Translations under genes and position numbers: made by a program | Origin: Azolla pinnata | Taxonomy: Eukaryota > Streptophyta > Polypodiopsida > Salviniales > Salviniaceae | Assembly: GCA_037176905.1 (NCBI GenBank) | Contig: JBBBWG010005557.1 | Span: forward strand, 65,005-129,004 | Direction of reading: 5' to 3' | DNA length: 64,000 nt | In this document: positions 11,179 through 22,504 of the stretch, piece by piece | How positions within the stretch are numbered: position 1 is the first letter of the stretch | Layout: each line of letters opens with the position of its first letter | The notes under the pieces: generated by a model | The model's input: only the letters and a program-made list of their open reading frames with translations | Database searches by the model: none | Told to the model about the DNA's origin: nothing

Positions 11179-13310
11179 TACAACCAAATGCTTGATCTCC
11201 TGTAGTAAACCCAGACATAAAAATGCACCATATTTAGAAAGAAGTGAACATGAAAGAGACAATACAATAACCAAGGAACTACCAAGAAATTGGGCTATTT
11301 GGTTCAAATCTGGTGGACTCAGAGAAATGATAGAAAAGCAAGTATGCCACAGCAAGCACAACTATGTAGGCCTTTTAGGAAGTATCTCTCTAGCTGACCT
11401 AAAACACAATTTCCCTCACTACCCTATTGCTGGTTTTCATGTTCCACACAAGAGCGGTTGCAATATCCCTGCAGAAGTTGAGTAAACCCGAACCAAGGAA
11501 AATAAATAAAAATCAACTTAGTACAACTTTGGGTGGAACTCGCCTTTACCAACCTTCTGTCTGCACAAGAGTGACTACCCACTTCTTCAATTCACGATGA
11601 TATCCTATGCTTTATTTGCATGCATAATCTTCCTTGCGCTCATGTACAGCTTGTATGCCAAACATGGTGGTAGCATCCAACCTGGTGTAGATCCTCATCG
11701 ATCCGTCACTTCCATCAACATACATATTCCGTATAGAGAGGGCTATCGATCTGCATCTCAGAGTGAGGTCTAACCTCACAATCTGCAACATAAGAATTGA
11801 TGCAATCTGCTTTTCAGTCTCTTGCAATTGATCGAACAGACAGTTGTGCCCCTTTCTTACCACAGTTTTCCTATACCCAAGTAGGTGTTAGTATTGTTAA
11901 GCTATAATTCTTTTGGCAAACTTCCAGCTCCGAAAGCCAAATCCCAACTCCTACCAGACCAGTTCTCTTGCTTCAAAAGTGGTGTCAATCTCCTTTGATC
12001 CAGATCAACCGCAACTACATTTCTCCAATTTCATGATATAGCTATTATTCTTTATCTTTTTTTTTTCACTTTCTGGAGAAGCTCCTTCCCATGTCGAACT
12101 CAATTTATATCCATGAAGAGCTCCTGCTTTGACCCCTTACAAATGACCAGCAAATGTTTTTGTGAGATTATATAAAAATTAGTCTCACAAGTAGGTTACT
12201 TTCCCTGTTTAGTTAAAGGTAACTGCTGGTTCAGAAGGAGATTATATTTACATTTTTGTGTGTATGTATACGTACACGAATGATATAAGGGGAAAATCTG
12301 TCTAAAGCATATTCATTTTGAAGTCGAGACACAGACCCAAGTTCCGTGCAAGAAAAGAGGAAGACAAAAGACTTGAACATCAAGATCCTTTAGAAACAAA
12401 CGTATTAAATAAGAACATACATAAATATACCAACATCAAGCGTTTACATAACTAAACTTATCATACAATTGTCCCACTATTTACTGGGAAACCTCTCAAA
12501 AACATCAATGGATATCTTTTTTTAGATCTAACTTTTAGAGCACGCTTTCTGATAAAAGAGCAATATCTAGTAAACCTTAAGAGTCGTAAAGAGAGATGAT
12601 TTTTTCAGAGACTTAGGGGTTTTACAAGTTTACTCTTCTATGCTTCCATATTACTGCTCAATATAGACATGCCCGCTAACAACGTGGAACTTGAGTGATG
12701 GGTATAATGCAGAGGCAGCGGATATCTGAACCTCTCCAAACAGTCAGCTCTCGTATAGACATACAGATCCCAGTTGTTGCATACAAAAAATACACCTAAA
12801 AGTATGAATATACACTCATACATCTGTACTAATTATGAGTGCACACTTACATATTTTAACGATCCAGAAAAATTAACATATTTTGATGATTTTATGTGTC
12901 AATATGGCATTGATAAAATGCAAAAGCATATTTAGTTTTCCATACGCTTATGTCTTGATATGTCAATATTCTGATGCTTACCACCAATCACCGATTAAAA
13001 ACCTCGCTAAGTTTTGCAATACCGTGGACTGAAGCCCAATTTTTCAATGACTAAATCCCATGCAGCAGCGCCAATATGTCAACAACCTGTAGATCCTCTC
13101 TCCCCTCTCATCTTTCTGTGAGTTCATACATCAACATGCCCTTGTTCTTCTAATGGATTTAAGCCTTACATAATCTCTTTTCAAAGGCTTTATTATCTGC
13201 CTCGATATCACATCAATCTCTCAAATTCTCTCCAGCCCTTTGATGTTTCTACCCATTAACATGCTCGTGTTCCCACGGATCTGACACACATCAATGTTTC
13301 CATTACCAGT
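11179..13310. other. Intergenic DNA, no gene recognised
   Basis: This contains the probable promoter and 5' UTR of the minus-strand membrane protein, then AT-rich DNA. Open frames such as 11612-11863 (-) have no recognisable domain or splice-linked partner. Confidence 0.5.
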
Positions 13311-13488
13311 GGATTTTACGCACCAATGCGTCTCAACTTCTCCAAAGACTCAGGGGCCGACATGGCCACCTTCCAGCGTTGTTTCTGTATGCATCGGTGT
13401 GAATCATCCGAGATCTCCCCAGCCACTCTCGGACGAGCTGGGGATACCGAGAATCATCCGAGATTTGTGCCGATTTTACGCACCAATG
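13311..13488. repeat. Partial direct duplication
   Basis: GATTTTACGCACCAATG occurs near 13312 and 13472. The neighbouring GAATCATCCGAGAT also occurs twice (near 13402 and 13451). This suggests a decayed ~160-bp duplication. Confidence 0.7.
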
Positions 13489-13823
13489 TGCCCCTCCCAT
13501 GTCTCAGGAAAAAGATGGGGCAACAAATACCATCCGCATGTGTCAAAAGAAAGAGGGAAGGGGCAGCAGGTGGAAGAGCGAGGAAGGCAAAGAGCAGGGC
13601 AAAAACGTACCTGTGGAGAGAGGCCAAGTTCCGGATGAAGCAAGGCAAGGAGGCGGGGAGTCAAGCGGGCATGGAAAGAGAACAGGAGCAGCAGAAGCAG
13701 GAGGAGGAGGAAGAAACAGCAGAAGGATTGAAGGTAGTGGGCGATCTGAGATTCATTCAGAATACTTTGCGTGAAGAAATGGAAGATCGGAGACAGAGAT
13801 CGATCGTAGCAAGCGAGGAGGGG

Positions 13824-14329
13824 GATGATGATGATGATGTTGATAGTGATGATGATGATGGTGGTGATGGTGATGGTGATGATGATGGTAGTGATGATGG
13901 TCACGATGGTCACGGTGATGATGGTGGTGATGGTGATGATGATGATGCTGATGGTGGTGGTGGTGGTTATGATCACGGTTGTGATTATGATGATGATGAT
14001 GGTGGTGGTGGTTATGATCATGGTGGTGATTATGATGATGATGATGATGATGGTGGTTATGATCATGGTGGTGATGATGATGATGATGATGGTTATGGTG
14101 GTGGTGGTGGTTATGATCATGGTAGTGATGGTTATGGTGTTGGTGATGATGCTGATCGTGGTGATGATGATGATGGTGATGATGATGGTGCTGGTGCTGG
14201 TGATGATGATGATGCTGATGATGTTGGTTATGGTGGTGGCAATGATGATGATAATGGTGCTGGTGACGATGATGATGATGGTGATGCTGGTTATGGTGGT
14301 GATGGTGGTGATGATGATGATCATGGTAG

Positions 14330-14361
<32 letters not shown>

Positions 14362-14436
14362 GTGGTAGTGGTGGTGGTGGTGGTGGTGGTGATGGTGATG
14401 GTGATGATGGTGATGATGGTGGTGGTGGTGATGGTG
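13824..14436. repeat. GAT/GGT trinucleotide tract
   Basis: About 610 bp made almost only of GAT, GGT and closely related triplets in one register, with sporadic TAT, GCT and CAC triplets. Read as protein it gives Asp/Gly, Met/Val, poly-His, poly-Ile/Thr or poly-Ser in five of the six frames, so long open frames arise from composition alone. Confidence 0.95.
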
Positions 14437-16508
14437 TAAATTTCTGTAATTGCAACTGATACCCTCCTCCACCAACTGTAGCCCACCAAAAACACATACA
14501 TACAGAATTACTGATATGTAAATGAATGCGTTTATGCGTCTCCGTACTCGTACCCATTCGCTGCTGGTGAAAGAGTAGCTGTTGGGGAAGAGCAAATGGC
14601 AAGACTTAGTTGTGTGTGTGTGTATATATATATATATATAGCTATAGCTATAGCTACAGCAAGCGAAACGGAGATCAGGAATCGACGCTCAGAAAACAGA
14701 GTTGTTTAGCCTAAGGCTGCTTGCTTCGAAAGATCAACAACCTCAGCATCCATGTCGAAACCCTGATGCTCAGAAGGAAGCTACGAGACTACCTTAATCG
14801 TTCATCAGAAGCGCTGCAAAGAAAGAAATCAAGCACGGGGGAACAGTCCGAGTTTCAACGAGCTCTGTGCCCCCCCCCCCCTCCCCCCATCTGCTGGGCT
14901 GACGAAGCCATATCGTGACATTTCGCCGATGGCACGAGCATCGTACGAATGAATGTGGTACCCAAAATGTATCCTATTTAGATATTTCGCGAGAGCTGCA
15001 ATCGATCGATGAATCGATCGTTCGATCGCCGATCGAAACTATTTCGGGGGCCATCAATTAACTATCCAAACAGACAAACGGAAGATTCTGGAATGAATTT
15101 AAATCTCATCAAGGTTTGACAAAAGACCGACATCATAATGTGGAAGTCAAAGGAATGAAAGTTTCATAAGAGCTTTCGGAAGAAGGTCCGAGATATGTAC
15201 ATACAAACCAAAGAAAGGCAAAAATGAGTGATCAAGTTGTATAATTTAACATTCGTAAATTAGTTACTTCTTAATTAACGCAGAGATTTGACCCGTGTAG
15301 CGAAATCGTGAAGATCCCCATCAATACTTGGGGTTGGCAAAATAAGTTCTCTTTTCCGGATCTTGCATCATTGGCAACATTGACATGTTTGCCTAGTATC
15401 ACAAGGTAGAAAGGAAGTCAATTCACAAAACAAAAACGTAAGAACAAGATCAAACAAAGGTTAGCATATGGTCGTATCGGTAAATATAACCTTATCTTGA
15501 CAGAGTAAGCTGTGCGTCAACCGCTGGATCGAACTCCTCATCCTCACGAAGGTCAACTTTTCGATTAAAATGTTCTGAATATATTTCAAGCAAAATATTC
15601 AAGTACTCTTTTGTATGTAAAACTTCCATGTTTTCTTAATTGTTTTCATCAAGATTTTTGATATTTTATTACCCTAATCAAGAAGATGAGTTGTTATCGG
15701 CAACCAAATTTGGACTGGTGATGCTGACTTTGTTTGAATTTCAATCATGTGACCATACAAGTTCATCTTACACTCTTATGATAACCAGTTTCCCACTTAT
15801 CCAACTTGAACCATCAAAATTAGCCTCTATATTATTTCATCCAATTATGTTTGACTACAGTTAGGACGACGTTTGATTTGAGCTTGAAAAAGTGGTTCTA
15901 CTTCCGTCTCCAAATGAGAATAAGTCTGTGATATTTATCCACAAGAGTTAGTTGTAGAACAACTATCGATTCCACAGCTAAATCTCGTTGAAAAATATGA
16001 CTACTTTAAGATTTAGGTCTTTGCTTGAAAGGCATTGATTGGGAGTTTACCTTTAAGATTTAGCTCTAAGGAGGCATGGGCCATTATTTCTTTTACATTA
16101 TTCCAAGCGAAAGATTGCACATCTTAGTTTCATACAACGTCTGCGTAATTGATCGATCATTTCGCAAGGTTGCATTCTGCAGTTCTGGGAAAAGGCTTGA
16201 ATTCAACACCAAGATAGTCGGTGTTTTGCTTCCATCTTTATTCTCTCATTCTGGTTGTCATTCTCCTCATCCATCAAACATCGGATCAGATGTTTTACAC
16301 TTCCACTGTAGCATCTCAGACCCAATCAAAATGCTGGTGAACGGGGAGCAAGACTGACGATCTACACGACAAAGGAGCTCTGTGGAAGAGAGAGATCCAC
16401 ATATATATTTTACTGAACACTAGATAAGTCTAGTCATACCTGTCGGAAGCAAGGCCTGGTTCAGGGTTATTGAAAAGGCTTAGCCTTTAGTGTCGGAGAG
16501 GCCATCAC
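14437..16508. other. Intergenic DNA, no gene recognised
   Basis: Landmarks are a (TG)n(TA)n microsatellite at 14610-14660, a C run near 14870-14887, and clustered CGATCGAT palindromes at 15000-15040. No exon chain or RNA gene could be supported. The last ~100 bases are probably the 3' UTR of the hydrolase. Confidence 0.5.
14610..14660. repeat. (TG)n(TA)n(GCTATA)n microsatellite
   Basis: Alternating TG passes into TA and then into GCTATA units. Confidence 0.9.
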
Positions 16509-19500
16509 TCAGGTCTTTGTGTTGCTTGCAGTTGTGGTTTTTTCTGCGAAAAGAGTCTCTAGAATTTCGATTGGGGCCTGAGGATCGAAGCAGAACCAGG
16601 AGAAGTGGCCATGGTTGTCGAGCTTGTTGAGGTTTACGATGTCCGGAATAAGCTCGTGCACGCATTTCTGTAGCCTAAACGGGACGACTGTATCTTGAAC
16701 CCCTTGCCAGATATGGATCTTCTTGCCTGCAAATTCTCTGCGAATGTCAGGTAGATCGAAATCCCAGCCCTTGTTGATCAGCTTATAATCCTTGGCAAGC
16801 CCAAACCCACTATTCCTCCAAAGTGACTCTTCTCGATCTCTGCATATGAAATAATGGAGTTATGGTCTTTCTGCACATAAATACATACATACATACATAC
16901 ATACATACATACATACATACATACATACATTTGTGTATATGTGTGTGTGTGTGTGTATATACACACCCATGCATGCAATTTATGCATAGCCAAGCATCCA
17001 TTTGATACACAGACGTGCACGTATCTATACATGTGGACATTGTCACATACCTTTGAATGCGTTAGATATAGACACATTGCATATGTACATCTCAATACGC
17101 ATAAACACATACATATATGCCTACACGTGTACATGTACATATGCATATAGCATTTGTCATACAAAAACTACCAAAGCAAAAGAAAGGAAAAAGACCACTA
17201 CATGCGAAAGAACTCTGTCACTCCTGGTCTTTGAAAGCACTTCCTGTCGGGCTCCGAGAGGTTTACCGTCACATCCAGCGATGGATTCAGAAGCACAGCA
17301 CTCATAACTTTCCCATAGATTTCGGCCATTGAGAATGGAGTATTCTTCATAAATACCGAAGTTATCCGGTCTGTCAAGGAAAAGGAATTGACAATCGCCT
17401 CTCGATCTGCTTCCCGTAAGCTCTGCAAGCAAACATCACAAGGTCTTTTTCAGCATCAACAGAAGAAACCAGCTTCTTCCCCAACATGCATACATCCATG
17501 CGTACATACATACATACATACATGCCTGCATGTATGCAATATATATAGCAATTCAAGGCAAAAAAAAAAAACACTGGAGCATGTTTTGGAAAGGAGGGTT
17601 TTCCCAAGCTTGTATATAATAATAAGGGGCATTTAAAATCAACAGAAGGGACATAGGAGGGAATTTAGCAAAATAGAAAGAAATCCAACACAAATATCTA
17701 TGTATCTATCCATCTATTTATACAAAGAGGATTACCAGAAAACAAATCTAGAAGCATTTACCGAAATAATTTGTTGAACGACTATGTTGGGCAAGGCATG
17801 GTTTTGTTCCCCGAAGCACATATATGTAACACAATATACACATGGTATCGACCCTACCTTCCACCAAAAGTTTCCGACTGGAGCAGCGAGGGCAATATCA
17901 TCGAGGCGTTCAGGTATGTAGCGTGCTGCACCCCAGCAGTAGGCTCCTCCCATCGAAAAACCAAGGAGCGATATCTTATCACCCAAATCAAGCTTGTCCA
18001 TCATGTATTCTATGTCTTTTGCAGTGGATTCGAATGTCTGGTCATAGTGTGGATCACTTTGTCCGTACCCCGGCCTATCAATCGCAACCAGTCTCACACC
18101 ATACTTCTGTAGGAGTTCATCTGTAGCACCTATAGATAGATATATGTATGTAGGCATGGATATGTGGGCATGCACAAACACATAATCCAAGATTCCTATA
18201 TCCTTTTTAATCAAGATCATAACCCCCCTAGCAATCATCTAGACCAAGATTAAAAATACATACATGATGGATTCCATAAGACCTCTTAAAACCCGTCAAT
18301 GTACACCCACGTAACATAATGTCCCACTGTTCTTTACCGTCAATACAACATTTTGACATGCTAGGTTCAATAAGAGCAAATATGCAGGTACATATATATA
18401 TTCATAAATATATATACTTGTATCTTTCTCAGATACAAGATTTTGCATAGATTCAACGAATTATGGTTATGATACTAAAATTGAAATGAATCCCTGATGG
18501 ATTATATATACATCAACAAAATTAAAGATAATGTCATTACAGCACTAAACCAGGCCTTTCTCCATTCGGTCTGAATTCTTTCCATTTTCTTATGTTTTTA
18601 CTTGGCGTGGCTGTTCAGTAGAGGCCACAAAGAACTTCCATTACAATTGGGGTTTTATACGTTCTAGAATATAGTTTTCCAAGTTAGGTCCAATGACACA
18701 AATGATCTGCTGTGTCAAATCAAAGATAAGAGAAGTCCTAACTCTTCAAGTGTGTTTGCTCGCATCTCTTTTTCTTAGAAGGTAACTAATGTTAAGGTGA
18801 ATTTCCTATGCGGACATTAAATGACAAGACCGAATAAAAATAAGGGTTCAGAATTCAGAGACGCATTTTGATATAGAAAATTGATTTTTTTCCATGCTAT
18901 GTAATTAGAGTTCTTCTATGTGAAACTTTTATCTTTCTTCAAGTGGAAGTGAAGAATGATTACATGCTATTGCAAGTATGTAAGGTGATTGGAGTTTCCT
19001 TGTCATGTAGTAACTAACTGGGGTTTTATGGACGTAGAATGGGGGGCATTATATGGCAAAATTTTGGGTTGTTCGATCTGGAGGCTTTAACTCTCGATTT
19101 GCTTCTTAAGCAGAAACGGGAGTTGTTTGATGCAGATTTTAGGGAAGGGTCTACTTACTTGAAGACAACATTTTTATTGTGGGGTTTTGCTATAAGATTA
19201 GGGTTTTCCAAATTAGCTTTAGGGCAAAAAGGATTTTGGATACGAAGCTGGAGGGGAGCAGGGTACAGTAGAGCTATACTGATTAGGGCAAACGCATCAA
19301 GACTCTTAGGGTTGATTCCTAAATGTGGTAAAGAGAGACGGGGAGAAGGAATGGAATTCTTTCAAGATCGTCCTGAGCGAACAAATGGAATTCTTCCAGG
19401 ATTAGAGGGACATACCTGGCATGCCGATTCGGCGGGAGGAGAGGAGGCCATGGAGGACGAGGAGGGTTTTCTTTGTCTGCGGGCACTGTGTAGAGCAGCC

Positions 19501-19569
19501 CATCTCCCGATAGGCGATCCGGCGTCCGTCAGGGAGCCCCACGAACCTGAGCTGCTGGGGTAACGCCAT
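16509..19569 (-). CDS. Alpha/beta-hydrolase fold protein
   Basis: Four exons, 19416-19569, 17858-18129, 17202-17422 and 16509-16839, join in one frame with GT-AG borders to 325 residues. The start is MALPQQLRFVGLPDGRRIAY. LLVLHGLLSSR (about residues 36-46) forms the HG oxyanion-hole region. VAIDRPGYGQSDP follows at 66-78. The nucleophile elbow GFSMGG places Ser at 110. QGVQDTVVP (Asp about 265) and NHGHFS (His about 294) complete a probable Ser-Asp-His triad. The family includes esterases, lipases and peptidases of many substrates; I cannot name the substrate. No transit peptide, signal peptide or membrane segment is evident. Introns 2 and 3 carry ATAC and TACA microsatellites. A fold-back repeat begins about 165 bp upstream of the start codon. 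Confidence 0.9.
16880..16960. repeat. (ATAC)n and (TG)n microsatellite in an intron
   Basis: About twelve ATAC units (16880-16930) are followed by a TG run, in the last intron of the alpha/beta-hydrolase gene. Confidence 0.92.
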
Positions 19570-19732
19570 CGCTACGAGCTCCGAGCTCCGAGCTCTGCAG
19601 AGAATCTCTGCACGGAGACGCAGAGAAGAGGGGAAAGAGTCGGAGACAGAGACAGGGAAGAAGAAGACATGGGTTCGAATCTCACATGGCCCAAAAAATG
19701 TGTTTCAAAACTCATCTTCAAAATGTGTTTGA

Positions 19733-20515
19733 AAACTACAAATTAATGCCTACTCTCTCATTTTCCTCTAATTTTTAACGACCAATTCATCTCGTTATTA
19801 TAATGCTGATTGATTTTGCTGCTGATTGATTTTGCTGCTGATTGCTTCCCAGTAATTGATCCTAATCTGTTCTCACATTGTATTCGATTAACAAAATCCG
19901 GTGAGTTTAGAATCTAATTAGTTGATTAATGCGTTAATTTGGTGTTAATCAGTTAAGTGAGCAATGAGCATTAATCGATCAATCAATTTGATGTTAATTG
20001 AGCTCACAATTAATTAATTTGGTGTGAATCAACTAATCATGCGTTAATTTGTTTGGCATAATTTATTAGTTTTGGTAGGCGTTAAAATGTAATTTAAAAT
20101 TCTGTTAGGCGTTTTCTTCGTACTTTTTCCGATTTTTAAAGAAAGGAAAATCAATTTTTAAAGAAAGGAAAATCAATTGCAATAAACAAAATTTTTAACG
20201 AAAGGAATTAAACAAGGAAAAATGACAAAAAAAATGCTTGACAAAATTATAAATTACCCCTGCTAAAACTAGAAATTACCTAGTTTCAAACATTAACACT
20301 CAATTAATTGATTAACACCAGATCAATTAATTGTGAGCTCAATTAACATCAAATTAATTGATTGATTAACATCAATCAATTGATTGCCACCAAATTAACA
20401 TGATAATTAATTGATTAGATTCTAGGATTACTAACTTTCGTTAATCGAGCATAGGAAGGAAATCGATTATGATCAATTAGTGGGAAGCGATTATGACATT
20501 ATACTAACGGAATCA
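19733..20515. mobile_element. Fold-back (long inverted repeat) element, copy 1
   Basis: The left arm (about 19791-20110) and right arm (about 20225-20513) are inverted, diverged copies of each other. Matching landmarks are CGTTATTATAATG with CGTTAGTATAATG, GCTTCCCAGTAATTGATC with GCTTCCCACTAATTGATC, TTGATGTTAATTGAGCTCAC with its exact complement, and TTAATTTGGTG. The spacer has short AAAGAAAGGAAAATCAATT repeats. No transposase is visible, so it would be non-autonomous. The ends and target-site duplications are not certain. Related pieces lie at 35.6 and 39.2 kb. Confidence 0.65.
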
Positions 20516-22504
20516 GTTAACATTATACTAAACCGGTTGATGCACAATTCTTCTGATGATGTTGTTGATGATGTGGTTCTTCGATGGCACTTGTTGGAAC
20601 ATAATCTGAAGCGCTTAATTTTATATCAATTGTTCCTCGTGTTTGATTCGATTCATACACCGTAATGACTTATTGCCAACATAACTTTTTGCAAGCCGAC
20701 ATGAATTGTTTCACTTCCAACAATCAACTTACCCGAAAATTTTATATAGCACCCGAGCATCTCTAATAGGAACAGAGAGAATTCCACTACAGTTCAGCAG
20801 TGATGGGCCTCAAAGCACAACAACCTCACATGACTTTTTTTTTAAACAACCAATGCCTCCTCCCAACGCCATCTTTTAGCTGTCTGAATCTCCGCTTTTG
20901 CATGTGTAAGAGCTGATGAAGAAAGTCTTTCCATGTTCACTAATGGGACACATGGGTGACATCCACATCAACCAATCTCAAAGTTTTGGCGAAAAAGAGA
21001 TTCGATCCGAATGAGTCCAAGTTCATAACTCTACCAATGATGTATCAAGGACTAGGACTATCTACCATCTACATAGAACAATATCTACATGTCGGTGATG
21101 CAAGACCTCCTTGGCTCTACCCTAACTGTTGGGCCTAAGATGATTATACTGCTCATCATTCCATAATGACAACTACCATTTTGATTTCTTTTCACAATTT
21201 GTTTCATAACGAGTCGAAATCCGCCCAAACTATGACGCCATTGTACCATCTTCTTCCAACCAGGCATCAACCAAATGTCCCAAGCACGCAAGAATGCAGA
21301 CAACTACATAATCAAAGAGCCAGATAAATGCATGCATTCCCACGTAGATGGCATGATGAGACCTGACATATTCATACATGTTTGGTCTAAATCTTAATTC
21401 AAAACTTATGAAGCTTTGAGATTCAGAACAAAACTCCCGACATTCAACTCTATATTACCTAATGTGGATGGCTTCTTGTCAATATGGCGAGCATATATCT
21501 GAATCCTGTTTAGAGATCACTAGGCTGGTAGCAATGGGAAGTGCAAACTTGTTTGTGTAGTCAACCTATGAAGCCTCTACCTTGACAAGAAAATCTTATA
21601 ACCTAAACCACAATGTTCAACTCTTCGATGAATTTCCTGGTTCCACAATTGGAAGTTTGATTCAAGAATGAGGTGAAATCAGTGGCTTATGAACTTGGAA
21701 ACACAATCCGAAACGATTGCTTGGAGACAAATTACAACTACACTTCCTAAGAAATGGAATGATCCTCATGAGATACCTTTCAAGGAGCGAGAATCAGACA
21801 AGAATGATTTCTAGCACTAGGAGAACTTGTGAGTGGCCATGTCATGAATCAAAAAGTTCACATTTGTAATGTAAATAACTTACTCTAAGATGAAATAGGA
21901 TACTTATCTTTTTATGTCCCAAGACCGGTTTGATGGACTTTGTCGGACGTCTCTTGGACAAGTTGAGACAAAAATATGTTGTGATCACAAAAAAGAGAAA
22001 ACAAAATCATCCACAGGAATTTCTCGGAGCATGCATCACTTCTTCACAATATAAGAGTAGTATGATGAGAGATTAGGATAGACCAGATTCCATACAACCT
22101 AACTAACCTGTCAATGCAGAGGCGGTAAATTCCGACTCGTTCATGGGGCAGACCAGCAGACGATATAATCTGATCTTGTAATTTTTCACCTTCTGTTCCT
22201 CACATGTACATATCTGTTTGTCAAGAATAAGATGACACAATTCATTTATATACATTGTCAATGTGTCAGCCCAGCCACAGTGGCAGAATATTGCTTAGCC
22301 CGCATATATTATACATATAGCTCCTAGCTGTTCCAATCTTGATGGATATCAAATACATAGTTTGATCGTTCGATCACCAGTGATTTTTTTCTCAGGAAAA
22401 CAGCAAAAATCACCTTGATTAGAGATAGTATTGCAACTCAAGTTGATGACATAAGAAATAACTTGCTGGGAGGTAAACGCATATATGCTAACAGAATTAA
22501 CCTC
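20516..22504. other. Intergenic DNA, no gene recognised
   Basis: No exon chain, RNA gene or clear element is visible. The part next to 22504 is probably the 3' UTR of the starch-synthase-like gene. Confidence 0.5.

Noticed and set aside
11612-11863. 83-residue minus-strand frame as an upstream exon of the membrane protein
   Set aside because: No recognisable domain, and I could not link it in phase to the exon at 10313-11178.
13326-14595. 377-residue Asp/Gly frame (+) and 280-residue poly-His frame (-)
   Set aside because: Both are products of the GAT/GGT tract. All minus frames are open for the same reason, and the flanking parts match no family.
19039-19563. 174-residue plus-strand frame
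   Set aside because: It lies antisense to exon 1 of the alpha/beta hydrolase, whose spliced frame is convincing.
19660-19700. tRNA-like T-loop (GGTTCGAATC)
   Set aside because: No acceptor stem, D-arm or anticodon arm could be placed around it.
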